This document shows positions 8,396-14,861 of a DNA stretch of 22,611 bases, one piece after another. The notes under the pieces were generated by a model. The model made no database searches. It had not been told where the DNA came from and saw only the letters and a list, made by a program, of their open reading frames with translations. Position numbers and translations under genes: made by a program. Source of the DNA: JAAYHC01 sp964483175 (GTDB lineage Bacteria; Bacillota; UBA5301); the NCBI GenBank assembly GCA_964483175.1, contig CAZAAT010000038.1, positions 1 through 22,611 of the forward strand, written 5' to 3'. Every line of letters starts with the position of its first letter. The stretch's first letter is position 1.

Positions 8396-9469
8396 GTGCC
8401 AAAGGTTGTTTCGGTCAAGTTGTTTCAAGTTACTACCCAGTTGCCTGCGGATTTTGTTGTTGCCTCCACTGGAATCTCACGCCACCGAGAACACTTGATC
8501 TGTGAACTGGAGAGCGAAGATGGTGTGGTCGGATTGGGCGAGGCCTGTCCACTGCCGACCTTTACCGGGGAGACTCTGTCAGAAGTTGAAACCATCATCC
8601 GCAAGCATTTTGCGGAGTTATTGATCGGCACGGATGTCTATCGATTGCCCCGCCGACTTGAAGAGATTAAACGCAAATACCCGTATCACCCGGCGGCGTA
8701 CGCAGCTATTGACCTGGCTTATTACGATCTAGTGGGCAAAATCACCCGACTTCCGGTAACGGATCTGCTCGGTGGCGGGTGCCGGGAGCGAGTCCCATTA
8801 TACAAGGCGGTAGGGATCGGAAGCATCGCAGAAATGCGGCGCGAGGCCAGGGAGCTGGTCGAAAGCGGTTTTCGGTGTATCAAGATCAAAGTTGAGGGCA
8901 ACGCGACCTTAGACTGCCAAAGGGTTTTGGCGATACGCCAGGAGGTAGGCGATGCGGCCCGGCTCATCGTCGATGGAAATGAGGGCTACTCGGTCGGTGA
9001 TGCCATCAGGGTCGGGCGCTTTTTGGCCGAGGCTGGGGTGGCCTATTTTGAACAGCCGGTACACCGTGATAACCTTGAGGGGCTGCGGATGGTACGAAAT
9101 GCCGCCGGCATTCCGTTAATGGCAGATGAGAGCCTGTGCACGCTGCGCGATGCAGTGAGGTTAGCTGAAACCAGATCGGTCGATTTGTTCGGCGTTAAAC
9201 TGGTGAAGTGTGGCGGGATTGGTCCGGCCAAGCAGATTATTGAGGTCGCAAACCAGTATGCGATCCCTGTTGTCTTGATTAGTCCCTTCGAGACGGCGAT
9301 CGGAGTTGCGGCTGCCCTGCAGCTAGCGGCGACATTGCCTGATCCGATTGAACCTCAGGGCTTGGGGACTAGTGTGGTGATGACCGGGGATCCATTCGCC
9401 GGTTTGCAGTGGGAAAGAGGGGAGATGCTGGTTCCACAAGGGCCGGGGCTGGGGGTAAGGATGAAATAG
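8396..9469 (+). CDS. Enolase-superfamily dipeptide epimerase / mandelate racemase-like enzyme
   Basis: A 357-residue member of the muconate-lactonizing branch of the enolase superfamily, closest in motif pattern to L-Ala-D/L-Glu-type dipeptide epimerases. An N-terminal capping domain (about 1-125) precedes the barrel. Visible active-site residues are K163 and K165 (IKIKVEG), metal ligands D193 (VDGNEGY), E219 (YFEQP) and D244 (MADES), and K268 in FGVKLVKCGG. The two-lysine arrangement supports 1,1-proton transfer. Together with the peptide-type importer and Cys-type racemase this suggests uptake and inversion of a dipeptide or N-acyl amino acid; N-succinylamino-acid racemase or a sugar-acid cycloisomerase are alternatives. 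The start is GTG, after GAGGAAGGGATGATTT. Confidence 0.85.
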   Translation: MPKVVSVKLFQVTTQLPADFVVASTGISRHREHLICELESEDGVVGLGEACPLPTFTGETLSEVETIIRKHFAELLIGTDVYRLPRRLEEIKRKYPYHPAAYAAIDLAYYDLVGKITRLPVTDLLGGGCRERVPLYKAVGIGSIAEMRREARELVESGFRCIKIKVEGNATLDCQRVLAIRQEVGDAARLIVDGNEGYSVGDAIRVGRFLAEAGVAYFEQPVHRDNLEGLRMVRNAAGIPLMADESLCTLRDAVRLAETRSVDLFGVKLVKCGGIGPAKQIIEVANQYAIPVVLISPFETAIGVAAALQLAATLPDPIEPQGLGTSVVMTGDPFAGLQWERGEMLVPQGPGLGVRMK

Positions 9470-9504
9470 GACCTTTGGCCTATTTGTATAGGAAGATGGT
9501 CCTA
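9467..9504 (+). terminator. Two-tier hairpin at the end of the importer-racemase operon
   Basis: An outer stem TAGGACC (9467-9473) with GGTCCTA (9498-9504) encloses an inner stem CCTAT / ATAGG with loop TTGT. It overlaps the epimerase stop codon. There is no T-run after it, so it would be a weak or factor-dependent end, or an mRNA 3' protecting structure. Confidence 0.4.
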
Positions 9505-9558
9505 ACCCCGCAGGTTTACCATATTTTATCTATAAATAGTCTAGCAAAAAGTATTATT

Positions 9559-9636
9559 TTGGCAAACCCATCGAAAGGTGGGGACGCAAAGCTATGGGTC
9601 TACAAGCTATGTAAGGCTATGACTGCCAAGCTGCCT
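9559..9636 (+). ncRNA. Class I cyclic di-GMP riboswitch (GEMM-I)
   Basis: The aptamer consensus is plainly visible: GGCAAACC, then a short stem capped by CGAAAG, GGGGACGCAAAGC, a GGGTCTA segment, and a 3' part TGACTGCCAAGCTGCC that closes on GGCA. GGACGCAAAGC is the diagnostic GEMM-I core that binds c-di-GMP. It lies just upstream of an intrinsic terminator and an HD-GYP phosphodiesterase gene, so it most likely controls that gene by premature termination. The 3' closing strand (TGCCT, 9632-9636) could alternatively pair with AGGC at the foot of the terminator, which would make ligand binding favour termination (OFF switch); this polarity is only a hypothesis. The 54 bases before it contain AT-rich possible -10 sequences but no promoter I can name. 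Confidence 0.9.
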
Positions 9637-9655
9637 AGTGGATGCTAGTAATCGG

Positions 9656-9681
9656 GAGGCGCAATTGGCGCCTCATTTTTA
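9656..9681 (+). terminator. Riboswitch expression-platform terminator
   Basis: A perfect 7-bp stem GAGGCGC / GCGCCTC with loop AATTG is followed by ATTTTTA. It lies 20 bases after the riboswitch aptamer and 20 bases before the GTG start of the HD-GYP gene, exactly where a transcriptional expression platform is expected. Confidence 0.8.
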
Positions 9682-9700
9682 TTCTGAGGAGGAATGGCTC

Positions 9701-10357
9701 GTGGATGAAATGGCCGCAATCGATGAAGGAACAGAAACGATTATTCCCCTGCTAAAGATGAGCGAAGTAATCTCAGAGCACTCGCGCAGAGTATCCTTGT
9801 TGGCTGTACTCATCGGGCGGGTGCTGGAGCTTTCCCATGAGGAAATCCAGGACCTCAAACTTGGTGGGCTCTTGCATGATATCGGAAAGATGAGTATTTC
9901 GCAGGGGATCTTAAAAAAACCCGGGAAATTGACGAACGATGAGTTCGCATTGGTGAAGATACATCCCGTTCTGGGTGGTAACTTTGTTGAGGCCATTTGC
10001 TATCCTCGGAAGATCATCGACATGGTAAGGTATCATCATGAGCGATTAGATGGGTCAGGTTATCCTTTCGGGCTTTCCGAAGATTTGCTTCCGCTATCGA
10101 GTAGAATTATCGCTGTAGCCGATGTTTACGAAGCTATGACCGCTACTCGCCCATATCGGCCGGCGCTTTCGGTTAGAGAGGCCTTTGAGGAGCTCGGTCA
10201 GCCGGACAAATATGATCAGGCGGTTGTGCGGGCTTTGAGGCGGGCCTTGAGTTCGGTGGATTTGACGGATTTCTATGAATTGGCCAGAGAGTTTGGCACC
10301 CAGGATTTGAAGGTGGCCTTCTCTAACGGGGATAGTAGTGTTCGGTTAGCAGATTAA
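9701..10357 (+). CDS. HD-GYP domain c-di-GMP phosphodiesterase
   Basis: A 218-residue stand-alone HD-GYP protein with no sensor or receiver domain. Metal-site residues are visible: the HD pair at about 59-60 (LLHDIGKM), a His in KIHPVLGG, and HHERLDGSGYP at about 112-122, which contains the GYP signature. HD-GYP enzymes hydrolyse c-di-GMP to GMP via pGpG. A c-di-GMP riboswitch and terminator lie in the 5' leader, so enzyme and regulator share the same ligand and probably form a feedback loop. GTG at 9701 was chosen because GAGGAGG lies 8 bases upstream; an upstream ATG at 9638 would translate through the terminator hairpin. A terminator follows, so it is monocistronic. The C-terminal tail (about 40 residues) has no recognised motif. 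Confidence 0.9.
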   Translation: MDEMAAIDEGTETIIPLLKMSEVISEHSRRVSLLAVLIGRVLELSHEEIQDLKLGGLLHDIGKMSISQGILKKPGKLTNDEFALVKIHPVLGGNFVEAICYPRKIIDMVRYHHERLDGSGYPFGLSEDLLPLSSRIIAVADVYEAMTATRPYRPALSVREAFEELGQPDKYDQAVVRALRRALSSVDLTDFYELAREFGTQDLKVAFSNGDSSVRLAD

Positions 10358-10402
10358 GGCGTTCTGTGAGAGTAATATCTAGTCGATGCTCCTCTTCTTT
10401 TA

Positions 10403-10426
10403 CCCGCTCGTGTAGCGGGTTTTTTT
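10403..10426 (+). terminator. Intrinsic terminator of the HD-GYP gene
   Basis: CCCGCT, loop CGTGT, AGCGGG, then seven T residues. It is a classic rho-independent terminator 45 bases after the stop codon and closes the riboswitch-controlled unit. Confidence 0.9.
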
Positions 10427-10468
10427 GTAAAAGCTAGCCGAGAAGGGAGCATTTGCTAGCAAGAGCTC

Positions 10469-11522
10469 ATGAAAATGGCAAATGAAGAGAAAAAGATGCG
10501 TATTGCTGAAAGAGATTCAAAAACAGAGCGGTGCGGCAGGTTTATGCAGTGATTCGGCGGATAACTAAGATAATTTCGCTGCCTTGGGGGTTGAGTGATG
10601 CGGTACGACTTGGCCAAGATCGACAGAGAACAGGTTTCCCCGTTTTTGGCATTGCTTGATGCGGTGAGTTTCGGCAATGTGGTCGCTCCCTATCTGAAGA
10701 GGGCATATAACATCAGTGGTCAGGTGGTCGAAGGTATTGGGTCGCTTGTCCACCAGGGTATTAAGCGGGCGGTTGGCAACCGGTCAACTTGTTGGCGTGG
10801 CAGATCCCGCGAGCTCCGGAAGTGGAGCTCGATACACGGGTTGCGGTGCAGCAAGCTTTGCTGGAACGGCTGTCCGATCGGGATCCTGCTTTTTGTCAGC
10901 TATGGTCTGCTGATGGTTAATGCGCAAGGTAATCGGGGCATCCATGCCGATCTGATGGCGATGTTTTGCAGTATTGTGCATGCCAACTTCCAACGGGAGC
11001 CCAAACCGTTCGACCTCGAGGTCGGAGAGGTTGAGGCCCGCAGATTGTTGGGGACGTGGGCGGAGGAGGTCTTTCGGTATCCGGATGTGAGGAACTATAT
11101 CTCATTTCTGCCGAGGTTTTCATTGCTTCCTTTGAAGCGGTTGACACCTTGAGCTCGGCGCTGAGCCCATTTGTCATTACCTATTTTAAGGCGGTTGGAC
11201 GTTCTTGTGCCATCGTTGTACTGAGATCGTAGGTGACCGGAAGATTGATTATACCAAGCCGTGGATGGCTGGCTCTGAACTGCGGCAAGTGGATTTTTCG
11301 CGCGAGACCATCGGTGATTTTGCGTATCATATCGCGAATAACCCTGGGATCTTTCTCCAAAAATCTTCGATGGCTAGCGAGATCAAGAACCAAATCCTCG
11401 CCTATGCCAAAGAAATCCGCAACTCCCGGACCCATAAACACGCTCTGTTGGATTGGCATAGGGTGGAGGCAAAGGAGAGGATATGCGAGTTGTTGCGGCT
11501 CCTGGTCAGGGAATGCAAGTAA
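10469..11522 (+). pseudogene. Frameshifted gene remnant with a HEPN-like C-terminal segment
   Basis: Protein-like sequence jumps between frames in order. A possible start at ATG 10469 gives MKMANEEKKMRIAERDS. The next frame gives AVRQVYAVIRRITKIISLP. From about 10601 it reads RYDLAKIDREQVSPFLALL. From about 10790 it is LLAWQIPRAPEVELDTRV and ALLERLSDRDPAFCQLWSA. From about 10920 it returns to the earlier frame (GIHADLMAMFCSIVHANF). From about 11093 it is ELYLISAEVFIASFEAVD and SPFVITYFKAVG. From about 11225 to the stop it is IVGDRKIDYTKPW to the end. At least three, probably five, shifts are needed, so no intact product is made. The C-terminal helix pair contains RNSRTH, an R-x4-H spacing like the catalytic motif of HEPN RNases (Swt1/Abi-like groups). 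I do not recognise the full-length family. Its place beside a CRISPR locus would fit a decayed defence gene, but this is inference. Confidence 0.6.
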
Positions 11523-11614
11523 GCTGGTGGTGGGAAAAGGTGTCAGTAAGATTGGGCATTTATGTAGGGAACAATTAATTTGAGAAGGAAATCAGCCGAT
11601 TGATGGATAATGGA

Positions 11615-11749
11615 AAATATGGAAATTTCGAAAATGAAAGGGGTTTTCCTGCAGGATTGGCATTTGCGAGATTTTGTACCAGTATTTGGGACAAGCCCTA
11701 GTCCTGTAACCAGTTTGCCGTCGGCAATCGCAAAGACTGAATGATTGCG
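11615..11749 (+). promoter_or_regulatory. CRISPR leader of the array
   Basis: Non-coding sequence directly before the first repeat, on the side opposite the degenerate terminal repeat, which is the expected leader side. Its first part (about 11615-11698) is nearly identical to the last 90 bases of the window, beyond cas4: GGAAATTTCGAAAATG, a G/T tract, TGCAGG, TTGGCATTTGCGAGATT and GGACAAG are shared. Such conservation between two sites of one locus is typical of leaders bound by the adaptation machinery. The shared TTGGCA and, 20 bases later, TATTT(G/A) might be promoter elements, but the spacing is long. The stretch 11523-11614 shows nothing recognisable. Confidence 0.7.
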
Positions 11750-12514
11750 GTTGCAGATGTAGACCCGCTATCAAGGGGACTGAAACATATTGGTTACTAT
11801 CTCTGAGAAATAAGTGCCATTGTTGCAGATGTAGACCCGCTATCAAGGGGACTGAAACTAAGCGTATCGCCCTCGCCGCGCAGGTGCATCCACAGTTGCA
11901 GATGTAGACCCGCTATCAAGGGGACTGAAACGACACGTACAACAAGGCTGAAGGAAGCCGCATCACCCGTTGCAGATGTAGACCCGCTATCAAGGGGACT
12001 GAAACGCAGTATTCGTCATCTAAAAAGCGGTTATCTTTATGTTGCAGATGTAGACCCGCTATCAAGGGGACTGAAACGCACCCAAGGGCGCCTTTAGCCT
12101 TACTTTCATATCGTTGCAGATGTAGACCCGCTATCAAGGGGACTGAAACATCAACAAAACCAGGATCAGGACAACTTTTATCATCGTTGCAGATGTAGAC
12201 CCGCTATCAAGCGGACTGAAACTCAACGACGTAGTATTGAGACCCGGCAGGCGGCCAGGTTGCAGATGTAGACCCGCTATCAAGGGGACTGAAACATTGG
12301 GACTGCAACAAGCATGTTACGCGCTCTGGGAGTTGCAGATGTAGACCCGCTATCAAGGGGACTGAAACACCTCTGATATTGGTACAAATCCTGAAGAAAT
12401 ATAGTTGCAGATGTAGACCCGCTATCAAGGGGACTGAAACGCCATAATGTTGGTTGCTGGATCCGTGAGACCAACTGGTTGCAGATGTAGACCCGCTATC
12501 AAGGGGACTGAAAC

Positions 12515-12814
12515 TCCCGAACTATCGCACTCATGGTACTCCTACGCTCGTGGTTGCAGATGTAGACCCGCTATCAAGGGGACTGAAACACACTAAAGAG
12601 GTCGCCAATGGCGTCGTATTTACGGCGGTTGCAGATGTAGACCCGCTATCAAGGGGACTGAAACTCCCGAACTATCGCACTCATGGTACTCCTACGCTCG
12701 TGGTTGCAGATGTAGACCCGCTATCAAGGGGACTGAAACACACTAAAGAGGTCGCCAATGGCGTCGTATTTACGGCGGTTGCAGATGTAGACCCGCTATC
12801 AAGGGGACTGAAAC
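12515..12814 (+). repeat. Exact 150-bp tandem duplication of two spacer-repeat units
   Basis: 12515-12664 and 12665-12814 are identical: spacer 11 (begins TCCCGAACTATCGC), a repeat, spacer 12 (begins ACACTAAAGAGG), a repeat, then all again. All four spacers are 38 bases, the longest in the array. This is the product expected from unequal recombination or slippage between CRISPR repeats, not from separate acquisition. Confidence 0.97.
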
Positions 12815-13399
12815 ATGATGACGGGTAGGAGGTTCTCCTTCCTGGTGTAGGTTGCAGATGTAGACCCGCTATCAAGGGGACTGAAACCTCAATCATTTTC
12901 TCCCATTGTTCTAACGTGAACCTGGTTGCAGATGTAGACCCGCTATCAAGGGGACTGAAACTCTTTCTTTGAGGGAAACGTATCTGTCATCTCCAACAGT
13001 TGCAGATGTAGACCCGCTATCAAGGGGACTGAAACTTAGATATGTTTTGATGATTTGACCCTTGACTTTCAGTTGCAGATGTAGACCCGCTATCAAGGGG
13101 ACTGAAACATGCGGTTGTATACTTAGAGCGCGAGGTCAAACACAGTTGCAGATGTAGACCCGCTATCAAGGGGACTGAAACGTATTGGTCGCCATTGACT
13201 TGTCCCCGGAGTTGGTGTTGCAGATGTAGACCCGCTATCAAGGGGACTGAAACGATTGTAGGCTCAAAATCGCATCGGCCAATTGTTTAGTTGCAGATGT
13301 AGACCCGCTATCAAGGGGACTGAAACGAGAATATCGGGGGTAATCCCGAAAGGTTCGCAAATGTTGCAGATGTAGACCCGCTATCAAGGGGACTGAAAC

Positions 13400-13434
13400 C
13401 AGTCTCCAAAACCGGGTGCTGTGGGTTCAAGCCC
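13400..13434 (+). other. Terminal spacer resembling a tRNA-Trp fragment
   Basis: Read as tRNA, this 35-base spacer gives part of an anticodon stem (CAGT), loop CTCCAAA with anticodon CCA (Trp), 3' stem ACCGG, variable region GTGCT, T-stem GTGGG, T-loop TTCAAGC and the first two bases of the closing stem. The E. coli tRNA-Trp segment recalled from memory (GTCTCCAAAACCGGGTG) matches closely. One anticodon-stem pair is disrupted (A at tRNA position 29 against C at 41). It is not a functional tRNA gene: both ends are missing and CRISPR repeats flank it. Confidence 0.75.
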
Positions 13435-13712
13435 GTTGCAGCAACGACCTTTATCTAGGACTGAAGCAGTCTGGGCATGCTAAATGTAACTATTGTTGAA
13501 CTGTTGTTGCTGTTTACTAGATCTTGATCATTAGATCCTGATTATCATTAACCAATCTCAGTCTAGCAGGCTAAATCCAATGTCCCGTAACTGCATAGAT
13601 CGTACTGCTTTACACTGTAGGACAATTTTTCCAGGACATTCTGAGTTATTGACTAACATATGGTTTAAAACCTTGCTTGGTGGTAACTTTACGGATGTAT
13701 AAAGTTGTTTGC

Positions 13713-13732
13713 CCCAGTATAGATTATTAGTA
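13713..13732 (+). promoter_or_regulatory. Candidate partial protospacer with CCC PAM upstream of the cas operon
   Basis: CCC (13713-13715) is followed by AGTATAGATTATTAGTA. The downstream guide-like sequence (13756-13772) differs only at position 6 and then diverges. CCN-type PAMs are known for several type I-B systems, and position 6 is not read by type I Cascade. Bound Cascade here would lie upstream of cas6 and could dampen cas transcription. Whether a promoter overlaps the site cannot be read with confidence. Confidence 0.35.
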
Positions 13733-13802
13733 AACTGACCATCTGGGGCTGAAACAGTATGGATTATTAGTACGTATATGACCCGAGACAAGGGGGCTAA
13801 AT
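13730..13802 (+). ncRNA. Candidate CreR/CreA-like guide: degenerate repeat, short spacer, degenerate repeat
   Basis: The first degenerate repeat (13730-13755) ends CATCTGGGGCTGAAAC; its last eight bases GCTGAAAC differ from the true crRNA handle at one base. The second (13770-13802) reads GTACGTATATGACCCGAG then ACAAGGGGGCTAAAT and keeps the CCC/GGG stem of the real repeat. A guide made by Cas6 would start after 13755 with AGTATGGATTATTAGTA. That matches 13716-13732, immediately upstream, at 16 of 17 positions. Known CreR and CreA RNAs have this layout, sit next to cas operons, and use partial seed matches so that Cascade represses a promoter without cutting. A decayed remnant of an array with a duplicated spacer is an equally simple reading. 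Confidence 0.4.
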
Positions 13803-13836
13803 CTCAGTGTACTGTTACAAGATGGAGTGATGATCT

Positions 13837-14847
13837 ATCTTAAATGTCGATTCTATTTCAGCTTTTAAGCTGGCCAAATATGTATTTACTTTAAATGCAA
13901 TCGAAACAATTAATTTGCCACCTTATAAAGGCTCGACTTTGCGAGGGGCTTTAGGCAACATTTTGAGAAAAATATGTTGTTGCGGAAATAGTTTACCAGT
14001 AGCGACCAACAAAGACTGTTTTCAGTGCATACTAAGCGATAATTGTCCCTTTTCTATCCTTTTTGACTCCACACCACCAAAAAACAGTAAAATTCTCAGC
14101 AAGTTTACAGATATTCCACGGCCCTTTGTTTTGGAACCACCGTTAGAATCCAATGTCGTGTATCCTCCGGGTAGCGAGCTAAAGTTCAATCTTATCTTGA
14201 TTGGTCGGGCGATTGAATACTTACCTTATTTTATCGTCGGTTTTACTGAGTTAGGGGAGATAGGGATCGGAAAAGGCCGCGGCAGGTTTCAGCTTAAAAA
14301 AGTATCTGCTATCCCCTACGAACCTGGAAAAAACGGAAAACAAGACTTCTTAGTATATGACCCCAATTCGCGCCGAATAAACTTGCATCCGCAAATGCAG
14401 ATTTCTGGAGATCAGATTCTTGCCAAAAGCTCAATGGTTGGCGAAGATGGTTTACTCGCGATAAATTTCGTGACGATGACGCGCTTAACGCACGAAGGCC
14501 GCTTGGTTGACCGACCTGAATTCAGCATTTTGATCAGGAGCGTTGTTAGAAGAGCATTTGCATTGCTGGCTTTCTTTCATGATCTGATGCCGGAGATTGA
14601 TTTTGCTAGGATCTACCGGGTTACTGAATCTGTCCAGTTAGCGGAAGATAAGACCAACTGGGAAGATTGGGAAAGGTATTCCAGTCGGCAGCAAACGCGG
14701 ATGAAACTTGGCGGTATTGTAGGTTCAGCTACTTACGAGTCTAAGCCGGAAGTATTGGCCGAACTGCTACCTTGGGTTCATTTGGCGGAGTTAATCCACG
14801 TTGGCAAAGGTGCAACTTTTGGGTTGGGTAAGATCGAAATTGCATGA
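13837..14847 (+). CDS. cas6: Cas6 pre-crRNA endoribonuclease (start uncertain)
   Basis: Cas6 cleaves the repeat RNA to release crRNAs with an eight-base 5' handle. Family marks are LPPYKGSTLRGALGN near the N-terminus, a cysteine-rich insert (ICCCGNS, then DCFQCILSDNCPF), and the C-terminal glycine-rich loop HVGKGATFGLGKIEI. The first standard start in frame is TTG 13915, but the reading frame is open from 13834 and the sequence before it (AFKLAKYVFTLNAIETIN) is clearly the first strand of the RAMP fold, so translation must begin earlier. No ATG, GTG or TTG exists there. A ribosome site GGAGTGATG at 13824-13832 points to about 13837, where an ATC stands; ATT 13855 or CTG 13870 are alternatives, as is a start-proximal frameshift. 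It is the first gene of the cas operon, and its stop overlaps an ATG upstream of the cas8b1 ribosome site. Confidence 0.9.
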   Translation: MLNVDSISAFKLAKYVFTLNAIETINLPPYKGSTLRGALGNILRKICCCGNSLPVATNKDCFQCILSDNCPFSILFDSTPPKNSKILSKFTDIPRPFVLEPPLESNVVYPPGSELKFNLILIGRAIEYLPYFIVGFTELGEIGIGKGRGRFQLKKVSAIPYEPGKNGKQDFLVYDPNSRRINLHPQMQISGDQILAKSSMVGEDGLLAINFVTMTRLTHEGRLVDRPEFSILIRSVVRRAFALLAFFHDLMPEIDFARIYRVTESVQLAEDKTNWEDWERYSSRQQTRMKLGGIVGSATYESKPEVLAELLPWVHLAELIHVGKGATFGLGKIEIA

Positions 14848-14861
14848 AAGGAGGGAAACAA

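Larger units (their letters stand above)
11750..13467 (+). CRISPR. Type I-B CRISPR array, 23 repeats plus degenerate terminal repeat, 23 spacers
   Basis: The 37-base repeat begins GTTGCAGATGTAGACCCG and ends CTATCAAGGGGACTGAAAC; the crRNA handle would be ACTGAAAC. Repeats start at 11750, 11822, 11895, 11969, 12041, 12113, 12186, 12259, 12332, 12404, 12478, 12553, 12628, 12703, 12778, 12851, 12925, 12999, 13072, 13145, 13217, 13290 and 13363. All are identical by eye except the 12186 copy, which has C for G at repeat position 27 (12212). A degenerate 33-base copy at 13435-13467 keeps GTTGCAG and GGACTGAAGC and marks the old end. Spacers are 35-38 bases. Spacers 11 and 12 recur exactly as 13 and 14, leaving 21 unique. 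The leader is on the left, and transcription runs rightward toward the cas operon that makes the processing and effector proteins. Confidence 0.99.
13468..13829. other. Non-coding interval between array and cas6 with CRISPR-derived debris
   Basis: AT-rich interval without a credible gene; the one long minus-strand frame (13558-13791) runs through repeat debris. It holds two degenerate CRISPR repeats (13730-13755 and 13770-13802) and a weaker third 3'-end-like piece at about 13555-13577 (AGTCTAGCAGGCTAAATC). A 7-bp inverted repeat GCCCCAG (13711-13717) / CTGGGGC (13743-13749) spans the first. TTGCTT (13673-13678) and TATAAA (13698-13703), 19 bases apart, are a possible promoter for what follows. 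The promoter of the cas operon should lie in this interval. Confidence 0.6.

Noticed and set aside
9638..9700. ATG 9638 as the HD-GYP start
   Set aside because: It would translate through the riboswitch terminator; GTG 9701 has GAGGAGG at correct distance.
10595..11152. 185-codon frame taken as an intact gene
   Set aside because: Its middle and end (rich in Arg, Cys and Trp) are not protein-like, while other frames give plausible sequence over the same bases; it is part of the frameshifted remnant.
11523..11614. Possible extra gene or promoter between the broken gene and the leader
   Set aside because: No protein-like frame or paired promoter boxes; the shared ACAATTAATTTG with 13907-13918 is probably chance.
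12186..12222. Variant repeat with C at 12212 as a marker of a second array type
   Set aside because: A single substitution in an otherwise identical repeat in mid-array; an ordinary point mutation.
12550..12828. Open frames on both strands through the CRISPR array with repeated peptide units
   Set aside because: The repeated peptides are just translated CRISPR repeats (37 bases plus 35-38-base spacers); no ribosome site and no family resemblance.
13400..13434. A real tRNA-Trp gene or an integrated-element attachment site
   Set aside because: Only anticodon-to-T-loop bases are present, with no acceptor or D-arm, and the segment has exact spacer length between CRISPR repeats.
13558..13791. 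Minus-strand frame of 77 codons between array and cas6, considered as a toxin (CreT-like) or small protein
   Set aside because: It runs through both degenerate repeats, has no convincing ribosome site, and is not protein-like. A very short toxin RNA in this interval cannot be excluded or shown by eye.
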